Origin: Streptomyces sp. DI166
GTDB lineage: Bacteria > Actinomycetota > Actinomycetes > Streptomycetales > Streptomycetaceae
Assembly: GCF_900091315.1 (NCBI RefSeq)
Contig: NZ_FLSP01000010.1
Location: 1-64,000, forward strand
DNA length: 64,000 bases
Direction: 5' to 3'
Within the stretch, counting starts at the first letter, position 1; the number at the start of each line of letters is the position of its first letter. The position numbers and the translations under genes were made by a program. This document shows positions 23,424 through 30,903 of this stretch, piece by piece. The notes under the pieces were generated by a model that made no database searches, was not told the origin of the DNA, and worked only from the letters and a program-made list of their open reading frames with translations.

Positions 23424-23909
23424 GTGACCACGATCGCCGTCACCGGACACATGGACCTGACCGAGGCCACCGTCCCCCTCGTGCGTGATGCCCTGAAGGC
23501 GACTCTGAAGCCGTACGCCGGCGACCTGACGGGTGTCTCGTGCATCGCGAAGGGGGCCGACTCGATCTTCGCGGAGGTCGTCATCGAACTCGGTGGCCGA
23601 CTCGTCGTGGTGATTCCGTCGAAGGACTACCGGCAGACCAAGGTCAAGCCCGACCACGCAGAGACCTTCGACCGGCTCAGGAATGCAGCCGTCGAAATCG
23701 TCGTCCTCGACCACGAGAGCGCCAACCGCTCGGCGTACGAGGCCGCCAACCGGACACTCCTGAAGCGCGCGGAGCGGCTCGTCGCCGTATGGAACGGCGA
23801 GCCTCCGAGCGGCAAGGGCGGCGGCACCGCGGACACCGTCATGGAGGCGCGGGACGCCGGCCTCGCCGTGGACGTCGTCTGGCCTGACGGAGCCGCACGC
23901 CAACCCTGA
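23424..23909 (+). CDS. SLOG-like nucleotide-binding domain protein
   Basis: A 161-residue single-domain protein. It begins with IAVTGHMDL (a Rossmann-like first strand and loop), has CIAKGADSIFAEVV (a KGAD motif like that in SLOG proteins), VVVIPSKDYR, and ends with GKGGGTADTVMEARDAGLAVDVVW. SLOG proteins bind nucleotides or NAD-derived ligands and may make or sense them. The GTG at 23424 has an AAGGAG site. It sits 9 bp after the XRE regulator, so it may produce or bind the ligand that controls that regulator (inference). The enzymatic activity is unknown. Confidence 0.7.
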   Translation: MTTIAVTGHMDLTEATVPLVRDALKATLKPYAGDLTGVSCIAKGADSIFAEVVIELGGRLVVVIPSKDYRQTKVKPDHAETFDRLRNAAVEIVVLDHESANRSAYEAANRTLLKRAERLVAVWNGEPPSGKGGGTADTVMEARDAGLAVDVVWPDGAARQP

Positions 23910-23992
23910 TCACGGGCGAGCCCTGCCCGTCGACCACCAGGGGCCCTTCTGCCCGCCCAGACCTCCCGGAGCAGGGCCCGACTGCGTCCAGG

Positions 23993-24253
23993 TCACCCCG
24001 GACAGTCGTCCCCCAGCACCTCCCGCCGCGCCGCGGCAGCCTTCCGGTTCGACGCACCCGTCATCCGGAACAACGCCACCGTCAGCGCGACGAACACCAG
24101 CAGCATCAGCACCTGCGTGATCACCGACACGACAGCGACCTCCTTCGTCGCGTTCATGATGATCGCCATGATGAAGTTGCCCGTCAGCCAGGCGAACCAG
24201 ATCCGGAACTCCTCCACCCGCACCGCACGCTGGACATCGCTGTAGTTCGACAT
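23993..24253 (-). CDS. Small membrane protein
   Basis: An 86-residue protein with two predicted transmembrane helices (about residues 17-34 and 38-60: IWFAWLTGNFIMAIIM and VVSVITQVLMLLVFVALTVALF) and a basic cytoplasmic tail. I do not recognise the family. ATG 24253 is preceded by GGGGGGATGCG. It stands alone on the minus strand between the SLOG gene and a divergent MFS gene. Confidence 0.65.
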   Translation of the reverse strand: MSNYSDVQRAVRVEEFRIWFAWLTGNFIMAIIMNATKEVAVVSVITQVLMLLVFVALTVALFRMTGASNRKAAAARREVLGDDCPG

Positions 24254-24437
24254 CGCATCCCCCCAAGGATCGTGGTGCCGGGATCGTAGTGACCCCCACC
24301 GGCACGACGGACAGGAAAGCCAGGAGTCCACCCCAGGGGTTGCCCCACCGTTCCCAGAGCGCCCGAAGCCCGGCCCGAGTTGTTGGAACGCCGGGACAGA
24401 AGGGGACGCGCTCTTGGGATACCCGAAAGTAACCCCC

Positions 24438-24468
24438 TTGCCCCCTCTCCCCACCCTTCCCGTACCCT
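24438..24468 (+). promoter_or_regulatory. Promoter of a leaderless MFS transcript
   Basis: TTGCCC (24438-24443), a 19-bp spacer and TACCCT (24463-24468) precede the GTG at 24475 by only 6 nt. No Shine-Dalgarno sequence is present, so the mRNA probably starts at the start codon. Confidence 0.5.
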
Positions 24469-24474
24469 GACTTT

Positions 24475-25692
24475 GTGCCGCCGATAAACAAAACCCGTTC
24501 GCACAACGTCGTGCCGGGTACCGACGTCGACCTCACCCGTCTCCGTATCGCCCTCACCGTCTTCTTCGCACTCGACGGCTTCGTCTTCGCCGGCTGGGTC
24601 GTGCGGATCCCCGCGATCAAGGAGCAGGTCGACGCGTCCGCGGGCGCGCTGGGTATCGCGCTGCTCGGGGTGTCCGCCGGGGCCGTCGTGACCATGACGC
24701 TCACCGGGCGGCTCTGCCGTCGCTACGGCAGTCATCCGGTCACCGTCGCCTGCGCCGTACTGCTCTCCCTCAGCGTGGCCCTGCCCCCGCTCACCCATTC
24801 CGTCGCGGCGCTGACCGCCGTCCTGTTCGTGTTCGGGGCCGCGTACGGCTCCATCAACGTGGCCTTCAACAGCGCCGCCGTCGATCTCGTGACCGCGCTG
24901 CGACGGCCGATCATGCCGAGTTTCCACGCGGCGTTCAGCCTCGGAGGAATGGTCGGGGCAGGGGTTGGTGGGCTGGTCGCCGGGAGCCTGTCCCCCACCT
25001 GGCATCTGCTCGGGCTCACCTTCGTCGGGCTCGTCGTGACCTTCTTCGCCGGACGGGTGCTCCTGCGCATCGCGCCGCCCGCGGCACCGGAGACGACCGG
25101 GCGGGATCACCGGCCCCGGCGGCTCGACCGCCGTACCCGCGGGCTGGTCGCCGTCTTCGGGCTCATCGCCCTGTGCACCGCGTACGGCGAGGGCGCGATG
25201 GCCGACTGGGGTGCCCTGCACCTGGAGCAGGACCTGGGCGCCTCGCCGGGGCTCGCCGCCGTGGGGTACTCCTGCTTCGCGCTCGCCATGACGCTCGGGC
25301 GGCTCACCGGGTCCGCGCTGCTCCAGCGGCTCGGCCGCACCCGTACCGTGGTGCTCGGTGGAGCCACGGCCGCCGTCGGCATGCTCCTCGGGGCGCTCAC
25401 TCCGATCACCTGGCTCGCCCTCCTCGGGTTCGCCGTCACCGGGCTCGGGCTCGCCAATCTCTTCCCCGTCGCCATCGAGCGCGCCGGGGCGCTCGCCGGG
25501 CCCAGTGGGGTGGCGACCGCGTCCACGCTCGGCTACGGCGGCATGCTCCTCGGGCCGCCCGCCATCGGGTTCATGGCCGAGTGGTTCTCCCTGCCCACGG
25601 CTCTGACCAGCGTCGCCGTGCTCGCCGCCGTCGCCGCGGTCATCGGGCTCGCCACCCGACGGGCGACCTCACCTCACACAGAGACGTCCTGA
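24475..25692 (+). CDS. MFS transporter (YbjJ/fucose-permease-like)
   Basis: A 405-residue membrane protein with about 12 hydrophobic helices. The conserved loop-2/3 basic motif appears as GRLCRRYGSHPVTV, and the internal FHAAFSLGGMVGAGVGGLVAG stretch is typical of the YbjJ-like MFS group. Substrate unknown. The likely start is GTG 24475, with a -10 box 6 nt upstream and no ribosome binding site, so it appears leaderless. It is followed by a set of short direct repeats and then the inositol cluster; there is no sign that it belongs to that regulon. Confidence 0.85.
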   Translation: MPPINKTRSHNVVPGTDVDLTRLRIALTVFFALDGFVFAGWVVRIPAIKEQVDASAGALGIALLGVSAGAVVTMTLTGRLCRRYGSHPVTVACAVLLSLSVALPPLTHSVAALTAVLFVFGAAYGSINVAFNSAAVDLVTALRRPIMPSFHAAFSLGGMVGAGVGGLVAGSLSPTWHLLGLTFVGLVVTFFAGRVLLRIAPPAAPETTGRDHRPRRLDRRTRGLVAVFGLIALCTAYGEGAMADWGALHLEQDLGASPGLAAVGYSCFALAMTLGRLTGSALLQRLGRTRTVVLGGATAAVGMLLGALTPITWLALLGFAVTGLGLANLFPVAIERAGALAGPSGVATASTLGYGGMLLGPPAIGFMAEWFSLPTALTSVAVLAAVAAVIGLATRRATSPHTETS

Positions 25693-25778
25693 CACCTCAC
25701 ACACACCGAGACGTCCTGACACCTCTCACAGAGATCACGCAGAGGCATCCCGACACCTCATGTAGAGACGTCCTGACA
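25681..25778. repeat. Four imperfect copies of GAGACGTCCTGACA
   Basis: Copies begin at 25681, 25708, 25742 and 25765 on the plus strand; three are exact over 14 bp and one (25742) has changes (GAGGCATCCCGACA). Three are followed by CCTC. The first starts within the last codons of the MFS gene and the last ends just before the -35 box of the binding-protein promoter. Spacings are 27, 34 and 23 bp. They could be activator sites or decayed slippage repeats. Confidence 0.75.
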
Positions 25779-25784
25779 TAAGCG

Positions 25785-25813
25785 TTGACATCACCTCGGG
25801 GCGGGCCCATAGT
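25785..25813 (+). promoter_or_regulatory. Promoter of the inositol-cluster binding-protein gene
   Basis: TTGACA (25785-25790) and CATAGT (25808-25813) are separated by 17 bp. The LacI-type operator begins 36 bp after the start of the -35 box, exactly as at the iolC promoter, so both are probably repressed by the same protein. Confidence 0.7.
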
Positions 25814-25820
25814 ACGTGCC

Positions 25821-25849
25821 ACTAGAGCGCGCTAATAACGCGCTCTAGT
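25821..25849. promoter_or_regulatory. Inverted-repeat operator of the inositol regulon
   Basis: ACTAGAGCGCG (25821-25831) and CGCGCTCTAGT (25839-25849) are perfect 11-bp inverted arms around 7 bp. The left part, CTAGAGCGCGCTA, is repeated upstream of iolC, defining the likely binding site of the LacI protein encoded between the two promoters. It overlaps the expected transcription start, consistent with repression. Confidence 0.75.
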
Positions 25850-25952
25850 CCACCCGTTCCCGCTCCCGTCCACGCGTCCCGCACCCCCGCGCGGGCCGCG
25901 GCCCGCCCCCACGGAGCCCCCACCCCACCAGCACAGCGAGGTGCACAGGGAC

Positions 25953-26957
25953 ATGCGCAGACACCGCCGTACCCCCGCTCTCACCGCCGCCGCCCTCGTC
26001 GGCGCCCTGCTCGCCGCCGGCTGCTCCAGCAGTTCCGGCGGGAAGGCGTCCGAGGACAGCGCCGACGGAGTCACCGCGGGCAAGGCCGACACGCCTCGGA
26101 TGACCGTCGCTCTGATCACCCACGCGTCGCCCGGCGACACGTTCTGGGACATCCTCCGCAAGGGCGCCGAGGCCGCCGCCGCCAAGGACAACGTCAAGCT
26201 GATCTACTCCTCCGACCCCAGCGCCGGCACCCAGGCCAACCTGGTGCAGAACGCCATCGACCAGAAGGTCGACGGGATCGCGCTCACCGCCGCCAAGCCG
26301 GACGCCATGAAGGACGTGGTCGCCAAGGCGAAGGCGGCCGGAATCCCGGTCGTCGGCTTCAACTCCGGCCTGGACGACTGGAAGGAGCTGGGCATGCTGG
26401 AGTACTTCGGCCAGGACGAGAACATCGCCGGGCAGGCCTTCGGCGAGCGGCTGAACCAGCTCGGCGCCGAGCACGCCCTGTGCGTCATCCAGGAGCAGGG
26501 CCAGGTCGCCCTGGAGGCCCGTTGCGCCGGACTGAAGAAGGGGTTCAGCGGCACGACCGACATCCTCTACGTCAACGGCACCGACATGCCCTCGGTGAAG
26601 TCGACGATCACCGCCAAGCTCAAGCAGGACTCCTCGATCGACCACGTGGTCACCCTGGGCGCGCCGATCGCGCTGACCGCCGTGCAGTCGGCCTCCGACG
26701 CGGGCGGGAAGGCGAAGGTCGCGACGTTCGACCTGAGCAAGGAGCTGGTGCAGGCCGTGAAGAGCGGCTCGGTCGAGTTCGCGGTGGACCAGCAGCCGTA
26801 TCTCCAGGGTTACTTGGCGGTCGACGCGCTGTGGCTGTACCGGACCAACGGCAACTTCAGCGGCGGCGGCACCGCTCCGGTACTCACCGGGCCCGCGTTC
26901 ATCACCAAGGAGAACGTCGACCAGGTCGCCGGATTCGCGGCCAAGGGAACGCGCTGA
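25953..26957 (+). CDS. Sugar/inositol ABC transporter substrate-binding lipoprotein
   Basis: A 334-residue type I periplasmic-binding protein. The signal peptide ends with the lipobox LAAGC, giving lipidation at Cys24. The mature protein shows the ribose/galactose-binding fold (MTVALITHASPGDTFWDILRKGAEAAA; GIALTAAKPDAM; PVVGFNSGL). In this context it probably binds myo-inositol. ATG 25953 is preferred over GTG 25941. No ATPase or permease genes are adjacent, so it must use a transporter encoded elsewhere. It has its own promoter and operator and converges on the LacI gene. Confidence 0.88.
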   Translation: MRRHRRTPALTAAALVGALLAAGCSSSSGGKASEDSADGVTAGKADTPRMTVALITHASPGDTFWDILRKGAEAAAAKDNVKLIYSSDPSAGTQANLVQNAIDQKVDGIALTAAKPDAMKDVVAKAKAAGIPVVGFNSGLDDWKELGMLEYFGQDENIAGQAFGERLNQLGAEHALCVIQEQGQVALEARCAGLKKGFSGTTDILYVNGTDMPSVKSTITAKLKQDSSIDHVVTLGAPIALTAVQSASDAGGKAKVATFDLSKELVQAVKSGSVEFAVDQQPYLQGYLAVDALWLYRTNGNFSGGGTAPVLTGPAFITKENVDQVAGFAAKGTR

Positions 26958-26986
26958 CCGACGGCCCCCGCAGGGTCAGCCGTCGG
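26958..26986. terminator. Hairpin between convergent binding-protein and lacI genes
   Basis: CCGACGGC (26958-26965) pairs with GCCGTCGG (26979-26986) around a 13-nt loop. It starts right after the binding-protein stop codon and overlaps the last codons of the LacI gene, so it can serve both convergent transcripts. Confidence 0.5.
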
Positions 26987-28016
26987 CGGGGGGCGGTCCA
27001 CTGGTCCCGCGTACCACGAGTTTCGGGTCCAGTACCGCCTCCCGCGGCGCCGAGTCCGGGTCGTCCAGGCGCTCCACGGCGAACCGCACCGCGTACTCGG
27101 CCATGAGCAGCGCGTCCTGACGGACCGTCGTCAGGCCGATCGGCATCAGATGGGAGAGGTGGCTGTCGTCGTAGCCGACGACGGACAGGTCCCGCGGCAC
27201 CTCGACGCCGGCCCGGGTGAGCGCCATCAACAGGCCCATCGCACAACGGTCGTTGCCCGCCAGTACCGCCGTGGGCAGCGGCAGCCCGCTGTCCCGCTCG
27301 GCGAGGAACAGCCGGCCGGCCTCGATACCGGACTGCTCGGTGTGGTCACCGGGGATCACCCGCGCCTCGTCGCCGAGTCCGTGGCGGCGCATCGCGGCCC
27401 GGTACGCGCGCCGCCGCTCCGCCGAGCCGGGGCCCTTGCCGCCGTCGATGTGGACGACACGGCGGTGGCCCAGCTCCACCAGGTGGTCCATGGCCTGCCG
27501 GATGCCCTTGCTCTCGGCGGTGTGCACGCTGTCGACCCGGGCCCCCGAGACCCGGCGGCCGACCGCCACGGCGACCGTGCGCCTGCCCAGGGCGTCCAGT
27601 TCGGCGGTCTCCGCGCCGGTTCCGAGCATGATCACGGCCTCGCAGCGGTGGCCGAGCAGGGACTCCACGGCCTTCGCCTCGCCGCGGCCCGGCGCGGTGG
27701 CGGAGAGCAGCACCTCGTAGCCGAGCCGCTCCGCCTCGCCGTAGATGCCCTCCAGCAGGTCGGCGTGGAAGGTCTGGTGGGCGGTGAACATCACGCCGAG
27801 CGTGCGGCTGCGCCCGCGGGCCAGCAGCCGGGCGGCGTTGTCGGGCCGGTAGCCGATCTCGTCGGCGACCCGCAGCACCCGTTCCCGTGTCTCCCGGCTG
27901 GCACCGGGCTGATCGCGGAAGACGATCGAGACCAGTGCGCGCGAGACGCCCGCCCGCTCGGCGACGTCCGCCATCGTGGGCCGCTGCCTGCCCGCTGCAT
28001 CCACCTGTGCACCCAC
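26976..28016 (-). CDS. LacI family transcriptional repressor of the inositol cluster
   Basis: A 346-residue repressor. The helix-turn-helix is at about residues 15-36 (MADVAERAGVSRALVSIVF), the hinge helix at about 60-67 (AARLLARG), and the remainder is a ribose-binding-protein-like effector domain. GTG 28016 is the assumed start; a GTG four codons later is also possible. The gene lies between the binding-protein gene and iolC and is divergent from iolC. Matching operators at both promoters point to it as the local repressor, with an inositol-derived inducer (inference). Confidence 0.9.
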   Translation of the reverse strand: MGAQVDAAGRQRPTMADVAERAGVSRALVSIVFRDQPGASRETRERVLRVADEIGYRPDNAARLLARGRSRTLGVMFTAHQTFHADLLEGIYGEAERLGYEVLLSATAPGRGEAKAVESLLGHRCEAVIMLGTGAETAELDALGRRTVAVAVGRRVSGARVDSVHTAESKGIRQAMDHLVELGHRRVVHIDGGKGPGSAERRRAYRAAMRRHGLGDEARVIPGDHTEQSGIEAGRLFLAERDSGLPLPTAVLAGNDRCAMGLLMALTRAGVEVPRDLSVVGYDDSHLSHLMPIGLTTVRQDALLMAEYAVRFAVERLDDPDSAPREAVLDPKLVVRGTSGPPPADG

Positions 28017-28081
28017 CCTTCGACGCGGCCCACCCTAAGGGCGATCCCCGGGCGGGCCGGAAACTTACCGGCAACAAGCTA

Positions 28082-28132
28082 TTGACATGACATTTGGACA
28101 GGGGTCATCGTACTCGCACTAGAGCGCGCTAG
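28082..28132 (+). promoter_or_regulatory. iolC operon promoter and LacI operator
   Basis: TTGACA (28082-28087) is followed after 18 bp by CATCGT (28106-28111) and then by CTAGAGCGCGCTAG (28119-28132), a near-palindrome shared with the upstream binding-protein promoter. A further GTAGAGCGCG half-copy follows. The distance from -35 to operator (36 bp) is identical at the two promoters. Confidence 0.7.
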
Positions 28133-28203
28133 TAGAGCGCGACAGGTCATTCATTCTCCGGTGCGGACCGACCGGGTCCCGCCGGAGCGAAGGGAAATCC
28201 AGC

Positions 28204-29160
28204 GTGATGTCGTGCGAAGTGCTGACCATGGGCCGCGTCGGGGTGGATGTGTATCCGCTCCAGACAGGAGTGGGGCTGGCGGAGGTCACCTCGTTCGGCA
28301 AGTTCCTGGGCGGCAGCCCCACCAATGTCGCGGTGGCCGCGGCCCGGTACGGGCACTCCAGCGCCGTCATCACCAAGACCGGCCGCGATCCGTTCGGCGA
28401 CTTCGTGCGCAGCGCGCTGGCGGGCTTCGGCGTGGACAGCCGCCACGTCGGTACCTCGGACCACGCGCCGACACCGGTGACGTTCTGCGAGATCTTCCCG
28501 CCGGACGACTTCCCGCTGTACTTCTACCGGCAGCCCAAGGCGCCCGACCTGGACATCGAGACGGACGAGCTGGATCTGGGCGCGGTTCGGGACGCGGCCG
28601 TCTTCTGGTTCACGGGCACGGGGCTGAGCGAGGAGCCGAGCCGCTCGGCCACGCTGGCCGCCCTGGCGCACCGGGCGAAGAGCGGCACGACCGTCTTCGA
28701 CCTGGACTGGCGGCCCGTGTTCTGGGCCGACCGGGACCGGGCGCGGTCCTCCTACGCCGAGGCCCTGCGCCACACCACCGTGGCCGTCGGCAACCTCGAC
28801 GAGTGCGAGGTCGCCACCGGTGAGCGCGAACCGCACGCCGCCGCGAAGGCCCTGCTCGCCGCCGGGGCCGAGCTGGCCGTGGTCAAACAGGGCCCGAAGG
28901 GCGTGCTGGCCATGGACCGGGACGGGCGGTGCGTCGAGATCCCGCCGGTGCCGGTGGAGGTGGTCAACGGGCTCGGCGCCGGGGACGCGTTCGGCGGCGC
29001 CCTGTGCCACGGGCTGCTGTCCGGCTGGGACACCCACCGGACCGTGGCCTTCGCCAACGCCGCCGGCGCCCTGGTCGCGGGGCGGCTGGCGTGCGCCGAG
29101 GCGATGCCGACCGAGGCCGAGGTCGAGGAGAAGCTGCGGGAGGTGTCCGGTGCGGCCTGA
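28204..29160 (+). CDS. iolC: 5-dehydro-2-deoxygluconokinase
   Basis: A 318-residue PfkB-family sugar kinase. It has the N-terminal substrate-binding GGSPTNVAVAAARYG stretch, and the C-terminal anion hole and catalytic base motif VNGLGAGDAFGGAL. It phosphorylates 2-deoxy-5-keto-D-gluconate in inositol catabolism. GTG 28204 is favoured because AAGGGA lies 8 bp upstream; an ATG follows immediately. It is the first gene of the coupled iol operon and overlaps the next gene by 11 bp. Control by the LacI operator upstream is expected. Confidence 0.92.
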   Translation: MMSCEVLTMGRVGVDVYPLQTGVGLAEVTSFGKFLGGSPTNVAVAAARYGHSSAVITKTGRDPFGDFVRSALAGFGVDSRHVGTSDHAPTPVTFCEIFPPDDFPLYFYRQPKAPDLDIETDELDLGAVRDAAVFWFTGTGLSEEPSRSATLAALAHRAKSGTTVFDLDWRPVFWADRDRARSSYAEALRHTTVAVGNLDECEVATGEREPHAAAKALLAAGAELAVVKQGPKGVLAMDRDGRCVEIPPVPVEVVNGLGAGDAFGGALCHGLLSGWDTHRTVAFANAAGALVAGRLACAEAMPTEAEVEEKLREVSGAA

Positions 29161-30037
29161 CTTCCGGTCCTCCGACCTGCTGGCGCGCATTGTCGGCACC
29201 CGTGTCGCCGACCCCGGCGCCATCGCCCGCGCCGCCGCCGAACGCACCCCCGCGACCTCGCTGCTCGGTGACCACGGCAAGGCGATGATCATCGCCGCCG
29301 ACCATCCCGCGCGCGGCGCCAACGCGGTCGGCGCGGACCGCAACGCCATGGCCGACCGGGCGGAGCTGCTCGACCGCATGTGCGTCGCGCTGGAGCGGCC
29401 CGGTGTCACCGGGGTGCTCGGCACCGCGGACATCCTTGAGGATCTGCTGCTGCTCGGCGTGCTGGACGGCAAGAGCGTGTTCGGCTCGATGAACCGCGCC
29501 GGGCTCGCCGGTTCCGTCTTCGAGATCGACGACCGCTTCACCGGGTACGACGCTGAGACGATCGCCGCGATGGGCTTCGACGGCGGCAAGATGCTCACCC
29601 GCATCGCCCTCGGCGACCCGGCGACCCCCTCGGTCCTGGAGAACACCGCGCGCGCCGTCGACGAGCTCAACGACCGGCGGCTGGTCGCCATGATCGAGCC
29701 GTTCGTCTCCGAGTGGCAGTCCGGCCGGATCCTCAACGACCTGTCGACCGACGCCGTCGTGAAGTCCGTGACCATCGCCTCCGGTCTGGGGCGGCGTACC
29801 GCGTACACGTGGCTGAAGCTGCCGGTGGTCGAGGACATGGAGCGGGTGCTGGGCGCCTCGACCCTGCCCGCGCTGCTGCTGGGCGGCGAGGTCACCGACC
29901 CGGATGCGGCGTTCGCCTCGTGGGGCAGGGCGCTCAAGCAGCCCACCGCGCAGGGGCTGGTCGTGGGCCGGTCCCTGCTCTACCCCGCTGACGGCGATGT
30001 CGCCGGTGCGGTCGACAGGGCGGTGAGCCTGCTGTGA
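29150..30037 (+). CDS. Cgl0158-family (beta/alpha)8 aldolase-like protein of the iol operon
   Basis: A 295-residue protein that matches the Cgl0158-type barrel proteins found right after iolC in corynebacterial and streptomycete inositol clusters. Features include MIIAADHPARGANAVG, GSMNRAGLAGSVFEIDDRF, and the lysine in GGKMLTRIAL. It resembles class I DeoC/LacD-like aldolases, so it probably cleaves 2-deoxy-5-keto-gluconate 6-phosphate into dihydroxyacetone phosphate and malonate semialdehyde, the step otherwise done by IolJ (inference: no separate iolJ is present). The GTG at 29150 has GGGAGG upstream and lies inside the end of iolC. Confidence 0.82.
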   Translation: MRPDFRSSDLLARIVGTRVADPGAIARAAAERTPATSLLGDHGKAMIIAADHPARGANAVGADRNAMADRAELLDRMCVALERPGVTGVLGTADILEDLLLLGVLDGKSVFGSMNRAGLAGSVFEIDDRFTGYDAETIAAMGFDGGKMLTRIALGDPATPSVLENTARAVDELNDRRLVAMIEPFVSEWQSGRILNDLSTDAVVKSVTIASGLGRRTAYTWLKLPVVEDMERVLGASTLPALLLGGEVTDPDAAFASWGRALKQPTAQGLVVGRSLLYPADGDVAGAVDRAVSLL

Positions 30038-30903
30038 GCCGCACGAGCAAGTACCACCTACCGAAGGGGACTTCGGCCGAGGGCCCCTATGACGTCCTGG
30101 TCACGCCGGAGTCGGCGGGCTGGGGATACTCCGGCCTCGGGGTGCTCACCCTGGAGCCGGGTGCGGCGCACACCCTGTCCACCGGGGACCGCGAGTGCCT
30201 GGTCCTGCCGCTGACGGGTTCCTGCACCGTCACCACGGACGGCACGGCCTTCGAACTCGCGGGCCGGACAGATGTGTTCGCCTCGGTCACCGACTTCGCG
30301 TATGTGCCGCGCGGGTCGGAGGCCGTCATCAGCAGCACGCACGGGGGCCGTTTCGCGCTGCCCTCGGCCCGTACCGAGCGGGGAGGTCACTCGGCTCGGT
30401 ACGGGCGCAAGGAGGACGTGCCGGTCGAACTGCGCGGCGCGGGCGCCTGCTCCCGGCAGGTGAACAACTACTGCCTGCCCGGCACGTTCGAGGCGGAGCG
30501 GCTGCTGGTGTGCGAGGTGCTCACACCGGGCGGCAACTGGTCGTCCTATCCGCCGCACAAGCACGACCGGGCCCGGCCCGGCGTGGAGTCGGAGCTGGAG
30601 GAGATCTACTACTTCGAGGTCACCGGCTCCGGCTTCGGATACCAGCGTGTGTACGGCACCGAGGACCGGCCCGTCGATGTGCTCGCCGAGGTCCGCTCGG
30701 GCGACACGGTGCTGGTCCCGCACGGCTGGCACGGTCCGTCGATCGCGGCCCCGGGCTACGACCTCTACTACCTCAACGTCATGGCCGGTCCGGAACCCGA
30801 CCGCGCCTGGCTGATCTGCGACGACCCGGCCCACGCCTGGGTGCGCGCCACCTGGGACGCCCAGGACGTGGACGACCGGCTGCCCTTCGGAGAGACCCGA
30901 TGA
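30034..30903 (+). CDS. iolB: 5-deoxy-glucuronate isomerase
   Basis: A 289-residue bicupin of the IolB family that converts 5-deoxy-D-glucuronate to 2-deoxy-5-keto-D-gluconate. The C-terminal cupin has the metal-binding histidines in YPPHKHD, glutamate in EEIYYFE and a later His in VPHGWHG. GTG 30034 overlaps the preceding stop codon by four bases (GTGA). It overlaps iolD in the same way. Confidence 0.93.
   Translation: MSRTSKYHLPKGTSAEGPYDVLVTPESAGWGYSGLGVLTLEPGAAHTLSTGDRECLVLPLTGSCTVTTDGTAFELAGRTDVFASVTDFAYVPRGSEAVISSTHGGRFALPSARTERGGHSARYGRKEDVPVELRGAGACSRQVNNYCLPGTFEAERLLVCEVLTPGGNWSSYPPHKHDRARPGVESELEEIYYFEVTGSGFGYQRVYGTEDRPVDVLAEVRSGDTVLVPHGWHGPSIAAPGYDLYYLNVMAGPEPDRAWLICDDPAHAWVRATWDAQDVDDRLPFGETR

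Noticed and set aside
18505..24253. The region as part of a prophage or integrative element
   Set aside because: No integrase, tRNA att site, terminase or transfer gene was found; only the endolysin-like amidase and TTA codons hint at transfer.
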